40,206 nucleotides of DNA, from contig JAFTEL010000014.1 in assembly GCA_017453685.1 (NCBI GenBank), positions 1 to 40,206 of the forward strand, read 5' to 3'. The DNA comes from Clostridia bacterium. GTDB taxonomy: Bacteria > Bacillota > Clostridia > Oscillospirales > Acutalibacteraceae. Positions 8,721-17,079 of the stretch are shown here, piece by piece (within the stretch, counting starts at the first letter, position 1; each line of letters starts with the position of its first letter). The notes beneath the pieces are model-generated. The model was given only the letters and a program-made list of their open reading frames with translations, had not been told where the DNA came from and did no database searches. Made by a program: the position numbers and the translations under genes.

Positions 8721-8721
8721 T

Positions 8722-10155
8722 TTATTTTTTGAGCAGATCCCGCACGATCTCGCGCTCGTCATAGTGGATCTTGCCCGTGCTTAAGATTTGATAGGTTTCG
8801 TGCCCTTTGCCGGCGAGCAGGACGATATCGTCCGTATCCGCCTCGTTCAGGGCGAATTCGATGGCGGCGGTCCTGTCGGTGATCTTCACGACCGGCACCT
8901 TGGCGTTCGCGGTGCCTGCCGCCACCTCGCGCACGATCGCGTCCGGGTCTTCGGTGCGGGGATTGTCGGAGGTAACGATCACAAAATCCGACATATCCGA
9001 CGCGATCTTGCCCATCTTCGGGCGCTTCGTGCGGTCGCGGTCTCCGCCGCAGCCGAACACGGTGATGATGCGCGCCTTGGCGATCTTGCGCAGCGCCGCG
9101 AGAATGTTTTCCAATCCGTCAGGCGAATGGGCGTAGTCGATGATCACGGTGTAGTCGGTGTCGGTGGGAACCACCTCAATGCGCCCGGGCACGCCCTTGG
9201 CGTCCGCAAGCGCCGCGGCGACCTGTTTGAGCGGGACGCCGAGCAGAACGGCGCAGATGGCGGCGCCCATGGAGTTGTAAACCGTGAAGCCGCCCGGGAT
9301 CTGCAGCCGGATGCGCTCGATCTGATCGATGCCGACCAGAAAGTAATCCACGCCGTCGGCTTTATAGGTGATGTTTTTGGCGGAATAATCCGCGAAATCG
9401 TTCAAAGCGGAGAAGGTCACCGCCTGACAGGAGGTGTCTGCCAGCATGGCGGTGTGCGCCTCGTCGTCGGCGTTGACCACGGCGATATCGCACATTTCAA
9501 AGAGCTTATGCTTGGCGGCGACGTAATTTTCAAAGTTGCCGTGATAATCCAGATGATCCTGCGTCAGGTTCGTAAACACGGCGATCTTATAATGCAGACC
9601 GTAAACGCGCTCCTGCGCCAGCGCCTGGGAGGAAACCTCCATCACGCAGTATTCGCAGCCCGCTTCGACCATTCTGGCGAACAGGCCCTGCATTTCAAAC
9701 GGGTCGGGCGTGGTCAGATTCGCCGGAACTTCCTCACTGCCGACCATGTTCTTGACCGTGCCGATCAGACCGGTTTTGTGACCGGCCCGTTCCAGAATCT
9801 CTTTGAGCAGGAAGCAGCTCGTCGTCTTGCCGTTCGTGCCCGTCACGCCGATGAGGCTCAGACTTTGCGCGGGATGACCGAAAAAGGCGGCGCAGAGCAG
9901 AGAGAGCGCGGCGCGGGTGTTGTCGACGATGAGCTGATTGCGGCAGCCGACGTCGTGTTCGCAAACGATCATCACGGCGCCGTCCTCCTGCGCCTTCGGC
10001 GCGGCGGAGTGACCGTCGAAATGCGCGCCGGCAATGCAGACGAACACGCTGCCCGGCTTCACTTTTCTGGAATCATCCGTGATAAAGCTCACGTCAGCTT
10101 CGGCGATCCCCTGCGCGGGGAAGCCGGCGGATAATAACAAATCTCTGGTTTTCAT
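8722..10155 (-). CDS. murE: UDP-MurNAc-L-Ala-D-Glu:meso-diaminopimelate ligase MurE
   Basis: MurE adds the third residue of the peptide stem, using ATP. The 477-residue protein has the P-loop GTNGKTT at 106-112, the TTPDPFEMQGLF segment near 148-159, the region AAKHKLFE (about 213-220) where the carbamylated lysine lies, and the Mur ligase C-terminal domain. The motif DNPR at 397-400 is the signature of enzymes that add meso-diaminopimelate rather than lysine, so this organism probably has DAP-type peptidoglycan. The gene follows ftsI/spoVD by 16 bases. murF, its usual downstream partner, is absent and replaced by the element at 8560-8720. Confidence 0.95.
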   Translation of the reverse strand: MKTRDLLLSAGFPAQGIAEADVSFITDDSRKVKPGSVFVCIAGAHFDGHSAAPKAQEDGAVMIVCEHDVGCRNQLIVDNTRAALSLLCAAFFGHPAQSLSLIGVTGTNGKTTSCFLLKEILERAGHKTGLIGTVKNMVGSEEVPANLTTPDPFEMQGLFARMVEAGCEYCVMEVSSQALAQERVYGLHYKIAVFTNLTQDHLDYHGNFENYVAAKHKLFEMCDIAVVNADDEAHTAMLADTSCQAVTFSALNDFADYSAKNITYKADGVDYFLVGIDQIERIRLQIPGGFTVYNSMGAAICAVLLGVPLKQVAAALADAKGVPGRIEVVPTDTDYTVIIDYAHSPDGLENILAALRKIAKARIITVFGCGGDRDRTKRPKMGKIASDMSDFVIVTSDNPRTEDPDAIVREVAAGTANAKVPVVKITDRTAAIEFALNEADTDDIVLLAGKGHETYQILSTGKIHYDEREIVRDLLKK

Positions 10156-10171
10156 GTTGTTCCCTTTCTCA

Positions 10172-12445
10172 TTACCCGTAAATGGAATCGGACACGCCGG
10201 AATAGGATTTGAACGATACGGTCACGACGGTGCCGTATTTCACGACCGTGTCTTTCTCAATATCCTGGCTGTAAGACAGAATATCGGCTCCCGTAAAAGC
10301 ATTGCCCGCGATCTTCAGGTTTAACCCGTATTCATTCGCGATTTTTTGAACGGCGCTCAGGCGCATACCGGTCAGATCCGGAACCTGAACGGTCTCTTCT
10401 GCCCTGCTGTCGGTGTAAAGAATGATGACGCCCTTCTGCGGCATCAGCTGACCGTAAGCCGGAACCTGCTTGACCACATGATCGCCGTCGCCGACCACTT
10501 TGACCGAAAAGCCGTTCGCTTTCGCAACGGCCTGCGCCGCGCTCACCGTGCTGTTGACCAGCGAGGGAGCCGCGATCTCGATGAGGCGGGATTCTTTTTC
10601 GGAATACTCCGGTTCGACGCCCAGATAGTTCATAATGCCTTCGACGAGCGCTGCCGCGACCGGCGCGGCGAGCTGACCGCCGTTGACCTGACCGACCGGT
10701 TCGTCGACCGTGATCAGAATGGCGATCTCGGGATCGTCGCCCGGGGCGACGCAGGCGAAGGATGCGATATACTTGCCGTTGCCCGCGCCGATCTTCTGCG
10801 AGGTGCCGGTCTTGCCCGCCACGTGATAACCCGCCACGTTGGCGTTGCGGCCCGTACCGTCGCTGACGACGGCTTCCATCATATCAACGACCTTGCGCGC
10901 GGTCTGTTCGGAAACGACCTGCCGTCTGACGTAAGGCTGGGTCTCTTCGATCACGTTGCCGTCGCCGTCGAGCTTCTTGGCAACGACGTAGGGGCGCATC
11001 AGCTTGCCGCCGTTGGCGATGGCCGCGATGGCGGTGATCATCTGAATGGGGCTGACCTGGAAGGTCTGCCCGAAAGAACAGCTCGAAAGCTGGGAAATGC
11101 CGAAGTTTTCACGGCTGTGGTAGGTGGCGCCCGCCTTGGGCACCGCCTCGCCGGACAGGTCGATACCGGTCGGCTCCGTGAACCCGAACGCCTCAAAATA
11201 GTTGAAGAATTTTTCGGCGCCGAGCTTTTGACCCACGGTGATGAAGAACGGGTTGCACGAATTCATCAGACCCTGCTGGAGCGTCTGCGTGCCGTGACCG
11301 GCGTGCTTGTGGCATTTGATATAGTTATCGGCGACCTGAATACCGCCGACGCAGGTATATCGGGTGCTTTCGGTCACGACGCCCTCTTCCAGCGCCGAGG
11401 CCAGCGTGATGACCTTGAACACCGAACCGGGCTCATAGGTGTCGCTGATGGTGCGGTTGCGCCACTGCGCCTGCCGCGCCGTGCTGACCGCCTGATTCTT
11501 TTCGGCAGGATCGGTGATCTTATCGATCTTCGCCAAAACGTCCGCGTCCTGAATGGTGTAGGGTTCGTTGAGATCGTAGTCGGGCTGGTTGGACATGGCG
11601 AGGATCGCGCCGGTTTTGACATCCATGACCAGACCGTAGGCGGCGTTGGCCTGACTGCTGGCGTAGACCTTGGAAAGCTCTTTTTCCAGCAGGCTCTGAA
11701 TGGTCTCGTCGATGGTCAGCACGAGGCTTGTGCCCTGCTGCGCCTCATAGGAAGCGGTGTATTCGATCGGCATGCTGCCCATCGCGCCGTTTTTCGCGGA
11801 AATGATGCGCCCGGGGATGCCGGTCAGATCGTCGTCATATTTGTGTTCCAGACCTTCCACGCCCATGTCGTCCGTGCCGGTGAACCCGATGATGGTGGAG
11901 GCCAGCGTCTTGAAGGGATAATAGCGCTTGGTGTCCGGCTCGATGCCGATGCAGTCGTAGAGCTTGTTGTCGGCGATAAACTCGCTGACCTGCTGCTTTT
12001 CTTCCAGATCAACTTCGCTTTTGATCTTCTGATAGCCGCTCTTCTCTTTTTCGGCTTTTTTCAGAATTTCTTCTTTATCGACGCCGAGGATCTTTGACAA
12101 GCCGTCCGCCACAAGCTCGCGGCGCACCTGAAGAGCCGCCTGCGCTTCGTCGCCGGACATCTTGGCGATCTTTTCGTTTTTGATGTTGGACGGGTCGATA
12201 AACACCTTCCACGCCGTGGCGCTCTGCGCCAGCGGACGCATGTTGCGGTCGTAGATCGTACCGCGCAGCGCCTGAATGCTGCTGTCGCCCAGCTGTTGGG
12301 CTTCCGCCTTGGCGCGGTACATTTCCCCGTCGATCAGCTGCAGCTTGGCAAGCCGCACCAGACCGGTCCCGAAGCCGAGAATGACCAGAACGGCCAGAAC
12401 GCCCAAAGCCCTTTTATACATCATTTTTGACGGTTTCAGCGCCAC
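10172..12445 (-). CDS. ftsI: Class B penicillin-binding protein with PASTA domains (FtsI/SpoVD)
   Basis: This is a transpeptidase that cross-links septal or spore-cortex peptidoglycan. The 757 residues comprise a membrane anchor (about 13-33), a PBP dimerisation domain starting near RGTIYDRNMRPLA (61-73), and a transpeptidase domain with SVFK (Ser341, Lys344), SCN (396-398) and KTGT (545-548). Two PASTA repeats follow, at about 620-690 and 695-750. The C-terminal PASTA pair is typical of SpoVD and Gram-positive PBP2x-type enzymes. With a single copy in this dcw cluster, FtsI and SpoVD cannot be told apart. It lies between ftsL and murE. The 152 bases before it contain two hairpins. Confidence 0.92.
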   Translation of the reverse strand: MALKPSKMMYKRALGVLAVLVILGFGTGLVRLAKLQLIDGEMYRAKAEAQQLGDSSIQALRGTIYDRNMRPLAQSATAWKVFIDPSNIKNEKIAKMSGDEAQAALQVRRELVADGLSKILGVDKEEILKKAEKEKSGYQKIKSEVDLEEKQQVSEFIADNKLYDCIGIEPDTKRYYPFKTLASTIIGFTGTDDMGVEGLEHKYDDDLTGIPGRIISAKNGAMGSMPIEYTASYEAQQGTSLVLTIDETIQSLLEKELSKVYASSQANAAYGLVMDVKTGAILAMSNQPDYDLNEPYTIQDADVLAKIDKITDPAEKNQAVSTARQAQWRNRTISDTYEPGSVFKVITLASALEEGVVTESTRYTCVGGIQVADNYIKCHKHAGHGTQTLQQGLMNSCNPFFITVGQKLGAEKFFNYFEAFGFTEPTGIDLSGEAVPKAGATYHSRENFGISQLSSCSFGQTFQVSPIQMITAIAAIANGGKLMRPYVVAKKLDGDGNVIEETQPYVRRQVVSEQTARKVVDMMEAVVSDGTGRNANVAGYHVAGKTGTSQKIGAGNGKYIASFACVAPGDDPEIAILITVDEPVGQVNGGQLAAPVAAALVEGIMNYLGVEPEYSEKESRLIEIAAPSLVNSTVSAAQAVAKANGFSVKVVGDGDHVVKQVPAYGQLMPQKGVIILYTDSRAEETVQVPDLTGMRLSAVQKIANEYGLNLKIAGNAFTGADILSYSQDIEKDTVVKYGTVVTVSFKSYSGVSDSIYG

Positions 12446-12486
12446 CGATAGCCCTCCTTTGAAGCAAAAAGCGGATACATCATAGA

Positions 12487-12556
12487 CAAAACAACGGAAG
12501 TTCGGTGAAAATACCGACTTCCGTTCCTGCGAAGAAAAAATCTACCCCGTTCGCAG
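12487..12556 (-). promoter_or_regulatory. Tandem hairpins in the ftsL-ftsI spacer (possible attenuator)
   Basis: Reading the minus strand after ftsL, a 7-bp stem CTGCGAA/TTCGCAG (12527-12556) is followed by a longer stem pairing ACGGAAGTCGGT with ACCGACTTCCGT-like sequence with one bulge (12494-12524). A short TGTTTT run follows the second stem. This looks like a weak or partial terminator inside the operon. No convincing promoter was found between the stem and ftsI. Confidence 0.4.
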
Positions 12557-12597
12557 TTCTCTGACATTATTTTATTGATTGAAAAATAGAGATATGA

Positions 12598-13053
12598 TTA
12601 TTGCGCGGGAAGAATTTCGTTGCCGTTTTCAATGTCGAAATAATAGACCTGATACCGTTCTCTTTTGACCATGCCGAGCACGTTTTCCGCGTAGTTCTGC
12701 ACATTGGCAAGGGAGATTTTGGATTTCAGTTCCATATCGAGGCGGGTGTTTTCGCTCTTGACTTCGTTGAGCTGCTTCGTCATGGCGGCGACCTGCCCGT
12801 TGAGCTCATTGACCTTGATGCGGCTGAAGATGTTCGGCGCGATCAGCGCGATGCAAAGCGCGGCGACGACCGCGAACTCCACGATCTTGAAAAGCGCAGT
12901 CTTGCGTTCCGCCGCGAGCTGCGCCTTCGTCTTGCGGGCGGGCGCGGTGGTTTTGACCAGCTTCGGTCTCGCCGGCGCGGAGGCGGGCTGCCTTTTGCGG
13001 GCAGGCTCGAACATATTCAGATCATAGGCGGTGCTGTTCTGATAAGAAGCCAT
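12598..13053 (-). CDS. ftsL: FtsL-like divisome coiled-coil protein
   Basis: A 151-residue bitopic membrane protein placed between rsmH and the class B PBP gene, the standard place for ftsL. It has a basic, Ala/Pro-rich cytoplasmic N-terminus (1-53), one membrane segment at about 54-74, and an extracellular coiled coil at about 78-118 (NELNGQVAAMTKQLNEVKSE). A conserved end segment YAENVLGMVKRER (121-133) is typical of the FtsL/DivIC (septum formation initiator) group. FtsL partners DivIC and FtsQ and activates FtsW-FtsI. FtsL sequences diverge widely, so the call rests on topology and position as much as on sequence. Confidence 0.78.
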   Translation of the reverse strand: MASYQNSTAYDLNMFEPARKRQPASAPARPKLVKTTAPARKTKAQLAAERKTALFKIVEFAVVAALCIALIAPNIFSRIKVNELNGQVAAMTKQLNEVKSENTRLDMELKSKISLANVQNYAENVLGMVKRERYQVYYFDIENGNEILPAQ

Positions 13054-13068
13054 GGCGGATTCCCCCGA

Positions 13069-14001
13069 TCAGGTGATGATTTTTTCAATGGCCCGCAGCT
13101 TGGCGCTGCGGCTGCGCTGGTTTTCTGCCAGCTCCTGCTCGCCCGCTGTTTTGGGCTTGAAGCAGATTTTGCCCTGCGGCTTTTTGCCGCAGACGCATAC
13201 CGGGAACTCAGGGGGGCAGGTGCAACCAACCGTGAAGGAAGCGAATGTGTTTTTCACAATTCTATCTTCAAGCGAATGGAAAGAGATGATTGCGAGCCTG
13301 CCTCCCGGTCTCAGCGAATGGAACATATGTTGAATCGCCGTGGCAAGATCGGCGATTTCCCCATTAACCTCAATGCGAAGCGCCTGAAAGGTTTTGCGCG
13401 CGGGGTGCCCGCCGCGTCTGGCGGCCGCCGGATAAGCGGCGCTGACGATGTCGGCAAGCTGTAAGGTCGTGACGATAGGAGCGTTCTGCCGTTGGCGAAC
13501 GATCGCCGCCGCGATGCGCGGGGCAAACTTTTCTTCGCCGTAGTCGTAGAGGATCTTTCGCAGGGCGTCTTCCGGCAGCGTGTTCACCAGATCGGCGGCG
13601 CTGACGCCGGTTTTGCTCATGCGCATATCCAAAGGCGCGTCGTGGTGAAAGGAAAAGCCCCGCGAGGCTTCGTCCAGCTGGAAAGAGCTGACGCCGAGGT
13701 CAGCCAGTATCGAATCGACCGCGGGAATCGATAAGGACGCGAGAACGGCGGGAAGGTTGCCGTAATTCTCCTGAACGATCGTCACACGCTTGTCCGCGCC
13801 GAAACGGTTTTGCAAAACGGCGATGGCGTCAGGATCACGGTCAAGGCAGATCAGCCTGCCCTTGTCGGAAAGCCGTTCGAGCACCGCGGCGCTGTGACCG
13901 CCGCCGCCCGCCGTGCAATCCACCGTGACGCCGTCGGGGTTGACCTTCAGCGCTTCGATCGTTTCGTGAAAGAGAACGGGCACGTGGTTAAACTCCGTCA
14001 T
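13069..14001 (-). CDS. rsmH: 16S rRNA (cytosine-1402-N4)-methyltransferase RsmH (MraW)
   Basis: RsmH methylates C1402 of 16S rRNA in the ribosomal P site using SAM. The 310-residue length is normal. The SAM-binding motif TVDCTAGGGGHS covers about residues 26-37, and other family segments are LGVSSFQLDEASRGFSF and the late RPGGRLAIISFHSLEDRIVK. A Cys-rich tail segment (GCTCPPEFPVCVCGKKP) is also usual in Bacillota RsmH. It lies 14 bases after mraZ in the usual mraZ-rsmH-ftsL order. Confidence 0.96.
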   Translation of the reverse strand: MTEFNHVPVLFHETIEALKVNPDGVTVDCTAGGGGHSAAVLERLSDKGRLICLDRDPDAIAVLQNRFGADKRVTIVQENYGNLPAVLASLSIPAVDSILADLGVSSFQLDEASRGFSFHHDAPLDMRMSKTGVSAADLVNTLPEDALRKILYDYGEEKFAPRIAAAIVRQRQNAPIVTTLQLADIVSAAYPAAARRGGHPARKTFQALRIEVNGEIADLATAIQHMFHSLRPGGRLAIISFHSLEDRIVKNTFASFTVGCTCPPEFPVCVCGKKPQGKICFKPKTAGEQELAENQRSRSAKLRAIEKIIT

Positions 14002-14015
14002 TCCGCTCCCCTTCG

Positions 14016-14465
14016 TTAAAAGTTCAGTTTCGGGGTTCCGACCGCCGCGCCATGCAGGCTCTCCTGCTCGATGCGTTCAAACGTCGCCGGATCCCAGATC
14101 TCAAGGCGCTTCATGTTGCCGATGATCAGCGCTTCGCTGGTCAGACCGGCATAAGCGCACATTTGCGGGCTGATGGTGATGCGCCCCTGACTATCCATCG
14201 TGACGTCTTCCGAGTAGCGGTAGAGGTTTCTTCTCTCCCACTCCTGCTCGGGGGTCAGTTCGCCCTGCGCGTTTTTGGTGTTCAGTTCGTCGCAGAGCTC
14301 GTCCCACGTCTCTTCGGGGAACGCGTAAATGCCGATGTTCGGCAGCGGAGCGCGGCAGATGACAAAGCTGCTGCCGAGCGCTTCACGATACTTTGACGGA
14401 ATGAACAAACGCTTTTTCGCGTCCAAACCGTGCAGATAAGTGCCCTTAAATTTCATGTACGCCAC
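14016..14465 (-). CDS. mraZ: Transcriptional regulator MraZ
   Basis: MraZ is a DNA-binding AbrB-fold protein that binds repeated boxes near its own promoter and controls the dcw operon. The start is set at GTG 14465 (protein MAYMKFKGTYLHGL...), because AAAGGAG lies eight bases before it; the ATG nine bases further on would have a spacing that is too long, and the ATG at 14516 lies inside the operator region. This gives 149 residues. Both MraZ half-domains are visible: the first around LDAKKRLFIPSKYRE and the second around MDSQGRITISPQMCAYAGL. It is the first gene of the cluster. Confidence 0.92.
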   Translation of the reverse strand: MAYMKFKGTYLHGLDAKKRLFIPSKYREALGSSFVICRAPLPNIGIYAFPEETWDELCDELNTKNAQGELTPEQEWERRNLYRYSEDVTMDSQGRITISPQMCAYAGLTSEALIIGNMKRLEIWDPATFERIEQESLHGAAVGTPKLNF

Positions 14466-14493
14466 GTTGTTCACTCCTTTCTCGTGGGAATTT

Positions 14494-14521
14494 ACTCCAC
14501 ATCTATTGCTTTTCACTCCAC
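14494..14521 (-). promoter_or_regulatory. Candidate MraZ boxes (two direct repeats)
   Basis: On the minus strand the heptamer GTGGAGT occurs twice (14515-14521 and 14494-14500) with start-to-start distance of 21 bases, two helical turns. A related TGGGC lies about one turn upstream, just after the -10 box. MraZ is known to bind TGG-containing direct repeats spaced by helical turns. The location downstream of the -10 element fits repression of this operon by MraZ. Confidence 0.55.
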
Positions 14522-14531
14522 TTCAATGCCC

Positions 14532-14560
14532 ATTATAATAAGTATCGTTCCTCTCGTCAA
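14532..14560 (-). promoter_or_regulatory. Sigma-A promoter of the dcw cluster
   Basis: TTGACG (14555-14560), a 17-base spacer and a perfect TATAAT (14532-14537) on the minus strand. Predicted start near 14525, about 60 bases before the mraZ GTG. Confidence 0.8.
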
Positions 14561-14672
14561 GCAAAAAAAGCGAATTTTTCTTTGTGCAAAACATAAAAAT
14601 ACCGCGTCGTTTTTTGTCACTTTTACCAAACGGTCTATATCTTGTGGCGCACATTTGTTTCAGCACAAGGCA

Positions 14673-14703
14673 ACAAAAAAAGAAGCTGAAAAATCAGCTT
14701 CTT
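14673..14703 (-). terminator. Rho-independent terminator after the acyltransferase gene
   Basis: A 10-bp stem (14680-14689 with 14694-14703) closes on a four-base loop and is followed on the minus strand by a run of T. It lies 20 bases past the acyltransferase stop and separates the ftsEX block from the dcw promoter. Confidence 0.8.
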
Positions 14704-14723
14704 GGTAAAAATCGACTCCGTTG

Positions 14724-15749
14724 TTATTCTGTTTTTTCCTGCCGGAACGGCCGCATGATCGCGTTGAACAGCGGGTTCCAGATCGGTAAAGCGCAAACGG
14801 CGGTGACGCCGAGCGAAACGAGCAATTCATAAAGAATCAGTTTGGAAGTGAAGTACCCTTCCAAATGGAACGGCTTGTTGAGCAGGCGGAAATACAGAAT
14901 CAGCATCACGCGCTGCAGCGCGTAAATCTGCACGGAACGCGCGCCGATCTTCGTCAGGAACCCGAGCCTGCGTTTGGGCACGAGCGCAAAGAACGCCCCG
15001 CCGACCAGCATTGAAACCGTATAGCACAACAGACGGTGCGCGAACCCGAACTCATGGTATTTCAACACCGTCTGATAGGCGTTGCGCGCGGTGAAGATGA
15101 ATTTCAGATTCCGGAAGTCGTCAAACCGGTCATACAGAAGGATCGTCGCCGTAACGCCCGCCGCCAAAATCAGCAGCGCGATCGGGATCAGCCGCTTTTT
15201 GCTGAAAAACGCGCAGACCTTTTGCGGTTCTAAACAATAACCCAAATAATAAAAAGGATAAAAAACAATAATACGGGACAGGCAGAGCAGATCGCCGACC
15301 GTTTTGTCATAACCCGCCAGACACGCCAGCAGGACGGAGAGGATCAGCACGTAAGCGGGCTTGAGTTTATCGACGCAGATGGTGATAAAGCCGAACGCGA
15401 ACAGGCAAAATGCATACCAGGGTTCGCCCCGATCGGCGAACACCGTCACCTTCGGCAGCACCCCCGCCGTCGCCCAGTTTGCCGCAAAATTGAGGATTTT
15501 AATGAAAATATATAAACCGAAATAGGTCGCGATGTGGCTGTACCGCCGCTCCCGAACACTGCGCTTGCCGACCAGACCGGAAACGAACAGGAACAGAGGC
15601 ATATGAAAGGTATAGATGATATAGCGCAAATAACCGGTCGCCTGAGACGTTTCGGCGTACAGATCCGCCACATGCCCCAGAACGACCAGAAAGATCAGCA
15701 GCAGTTTCAAATTATCCAGCTTATATAAGCGTTGATTTTCCGTTGGCAC
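14724..15749 (-). CDS. Membrane acyltransferase, family 3 (OafA/OatA-like)
   Basis: An integral membrane O-acyltransferase of family 3, enzymes that typically move acetyl groups onto sugars of surface glycans or peptidoglycan. The start is placed at GTG 15749, which has GAGGAGG a few bases upstream, giving 341 residues; the longer frame to 15824 overlaps the preceding gene and lacks a ribosome site. About ten hydrophobic segments are visible. The family's N-terminal pattern LDNLKLLLIFLVVLGHV contains the conserved His. A second conserved region is YTFHMPLFLFVSGLVGKRS. No SGNH domain is attached. The acceptor is unknown; its place behind peptidoglycan hydrolase genes suggests a wall or surface polymer. 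It follows the terminator at 15780-15814 without a clear promoter of its own. Confidence 0.8.
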   Translation of the reverse strand: MPTENQRLYKLDNLKLLLIFLVVLGHVADLYAETSQATGYLRYIIYTFHMPLFLFVSGLVGKRSVRERRYSHIATYFGLYIFIKILNFAANWATAGVLPKVTVFADRGEPWYAFCLFAFGFITICVDKLKPAYVLILSVLLACLAGYDKTVGDLLCLSRIIVFYPFYYLGYCLEPQKVCAFFSKKRLIPIALLILAAGVTATILLYDRFDDFRNLKFIFTARNAYQTVLKYHEFGFAHRLLCYTVSMLVGGAFFALVPKRRLGFLTKIGARSVQIYALQRVMLILYFRLLNKPFHLEGYFTSKLILYELLVSLGVTAVCALPIWNPLFNAIMRPFRQEKTE

Positions 15750-15779
15750 AAAAGACCTCCTCGAATCCGCCGTCTGTAA

Positions 15780-15814
15780 AAGAAAAGCCCACAAACATAT
15801 TGATGCTTGCGGGC
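15780..15814 (-). terminator. Probable terminator after the S41 gene
   Basis: A 10-bp stem with two G-U pairs (15787-15796 with 15805-15814) is followed on the minus strand by TTTTCTTTT. It begins right after the S41 stop codon. Confidence 0.7.
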
Positions 15815-15820
15815 GAGCCG

Positions 15821-17029
15821 TCAATCATTGGAAAGCTTGGTGAGAGCCGCGGCAAGCTGGTTATCGGCGCCGACGTCCTCCAGATCATGCGACTGCTCCA
15901 CGCGGGAAGCCAACTCAACGGTCTCATCCGGTTCCAGCCCCGCACCGTCACAGTAGAAATCGCCGTTATACGTCTTCACCTTGGCGACGGTGAGCGAGAT
16001 CGCGCTGCCGTTTTCCATTTCAAAAATCTTCTGCAGCGTCATTTCGCCGGCCGTTTTGACGCCGAGCAGTGTGCATTTGGAAAAATCGTGCAGCTGCGCC
16101 GCCAAAAGTTCCGCCGCGCCGGAGGTCGAGCCGTCGATCAGCACCACGATCCCCTTCGGGAAGGTGACGCACTGGGTGTCGGAAGTGAAGTTCATCAAAA
16201 CTTTTCCGTTCTTGCCGATCGCGCTGGCGATGGCGCCGGTGGTTTCCGCGCCGCTGGGCAGGAGCAGATCGACCGCGGCGGAGGCGTTTTCGATCAGACC
16301 TTCGTCGCAGCCTCTGACGTCGATGATCAGCGCGGTCACGCCCTGATCGGTGAGCTTGGTGATCTCCTGCGACAGCTGTTCAGCCGTGTTGGCGTAAAAG
16401 CCGGTGATGCGCACGTAGCCGGTTTTGCCGAGAACGGAGGAAGTGACCGTGCGGGCGAAGCCGCGCACGACCGACACCGTCTTGCGGCTGCCGCCGCGCT
16501 CATAGGTCACGCTCACCGTGTTGAAACGGCGGCCGACCCGCAGGGAATCCATAATCTCATAGGCGTTGGAGGCGTTCACCGTTTTATCGTCGATCGCGAT
16601 GATCACATCGCCCTGTTTGAGTTCGGCGCTTTCTGCGGAAGAATCGGTATACACCTGGGTGATAATCATTTTATCGGCGGCGGAATCGTAGGACACGTCA
16701 ACGCCGATACCGCCCTCCCCTGCCATGCGGCGGGTGTATTCGATGTATTCCTTGGCGGTCATGTAAAAACTGCCGGGGTCGTCAAGCCCCTTCATGTAGC
16801 CCTGCGCGGTGTAGGCAAACAGGGCGTCGTCGTCAAAATCGCCGTAAAAATTGGTGCGGACGTAATCGTCGATCGCGGAATACCCGTCGTAAAGCTCGGA
16901 ACGGTTTGACAGCCTTGAAACCAGACCGTTATAGATGTTCTGCGACACCGTCATGGTGATGGCAAAGGTCGCGGTGATGCTCAGAAAAATGAGCGCGATC
17001 GCCAAACCGAGAGAGATTTTTTTATTCAC
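15821..17029 (-). CDS. S41 (carboxyl-terminal processing protease) homologue, probably catalytically inactive
   Basis: S41 enzymes of the CtpA/CtpB type are secreted PDZ-containing serine proteases; B. subtilis ctpB also lies next to ftsEX. The 402-residue protein has an N-terminal signal anchor (about 5-30), a PDZ domain at about 105-175 (GIGVDVSYD, LKQGDVIIAIDDK) and a tail-specific protease domain at about 200-360. In the active-site block VLIDGSTSGAAELLAAQL the usual nucleophile position, the Ser of a SAAE-type motif, aligns with Gly304. The catalytic Lys of the GKG motif aligns with Glu329 in TAGEMTLQ. The conserved Gln333 is kept. It may therefore be a non-proteolytic scaffold, although Ser303 is adjacent. 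It lies downstream of the two M23 genes on the same strand. Confidence 0.82.
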   Translation of the reverse strand: MNKKISLGLAIALIFLSITATFAITMTVSQNIYNGLVSRLSNRSELYDGYSAIDDYVRTNFYGDFDDDALFAYTAQGYMKGLDDPGSFYMTAKEYIEYTRRMAGEGGIGVDVSYDSAADKMIITQVYTDSSAESAELKQGDVIIAIDDKTVNASNAYEIMDSLRVGRRFNTVSVTYERGGSRKTVSVVRGFARTVTSSVLGKTGYVRITGFYANTAEQLSQEITKLTDQGVTALIIDVRGCDEGLIENASAAVDLLLPSGAETTGAIASAIGKNGKVLMNFTSDTQCVTFPKGIVVLIDGSTSGAAELLAAQLHDFSKCTLLGVKTAGEMTLQKIFEMENGSAISLTVAKVKTYNGDFYCDGAGLEPDETVELASRVEQSHDLEDVGADNQLAAALTKLSND

Positions 17030-17079
17030 GAGCTGAACACAAACCTTTCGTATGGAGTTGTTGCGATGGAGGGTTTCGC

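Noticed and set aside
10346-12097. Long plus-strand frame opposite the FtsI/SpoVD gene
   Set aside because: It is a compositional shadow with no recognisable protein features; the minus-strand PBP has all its active-site motifs.
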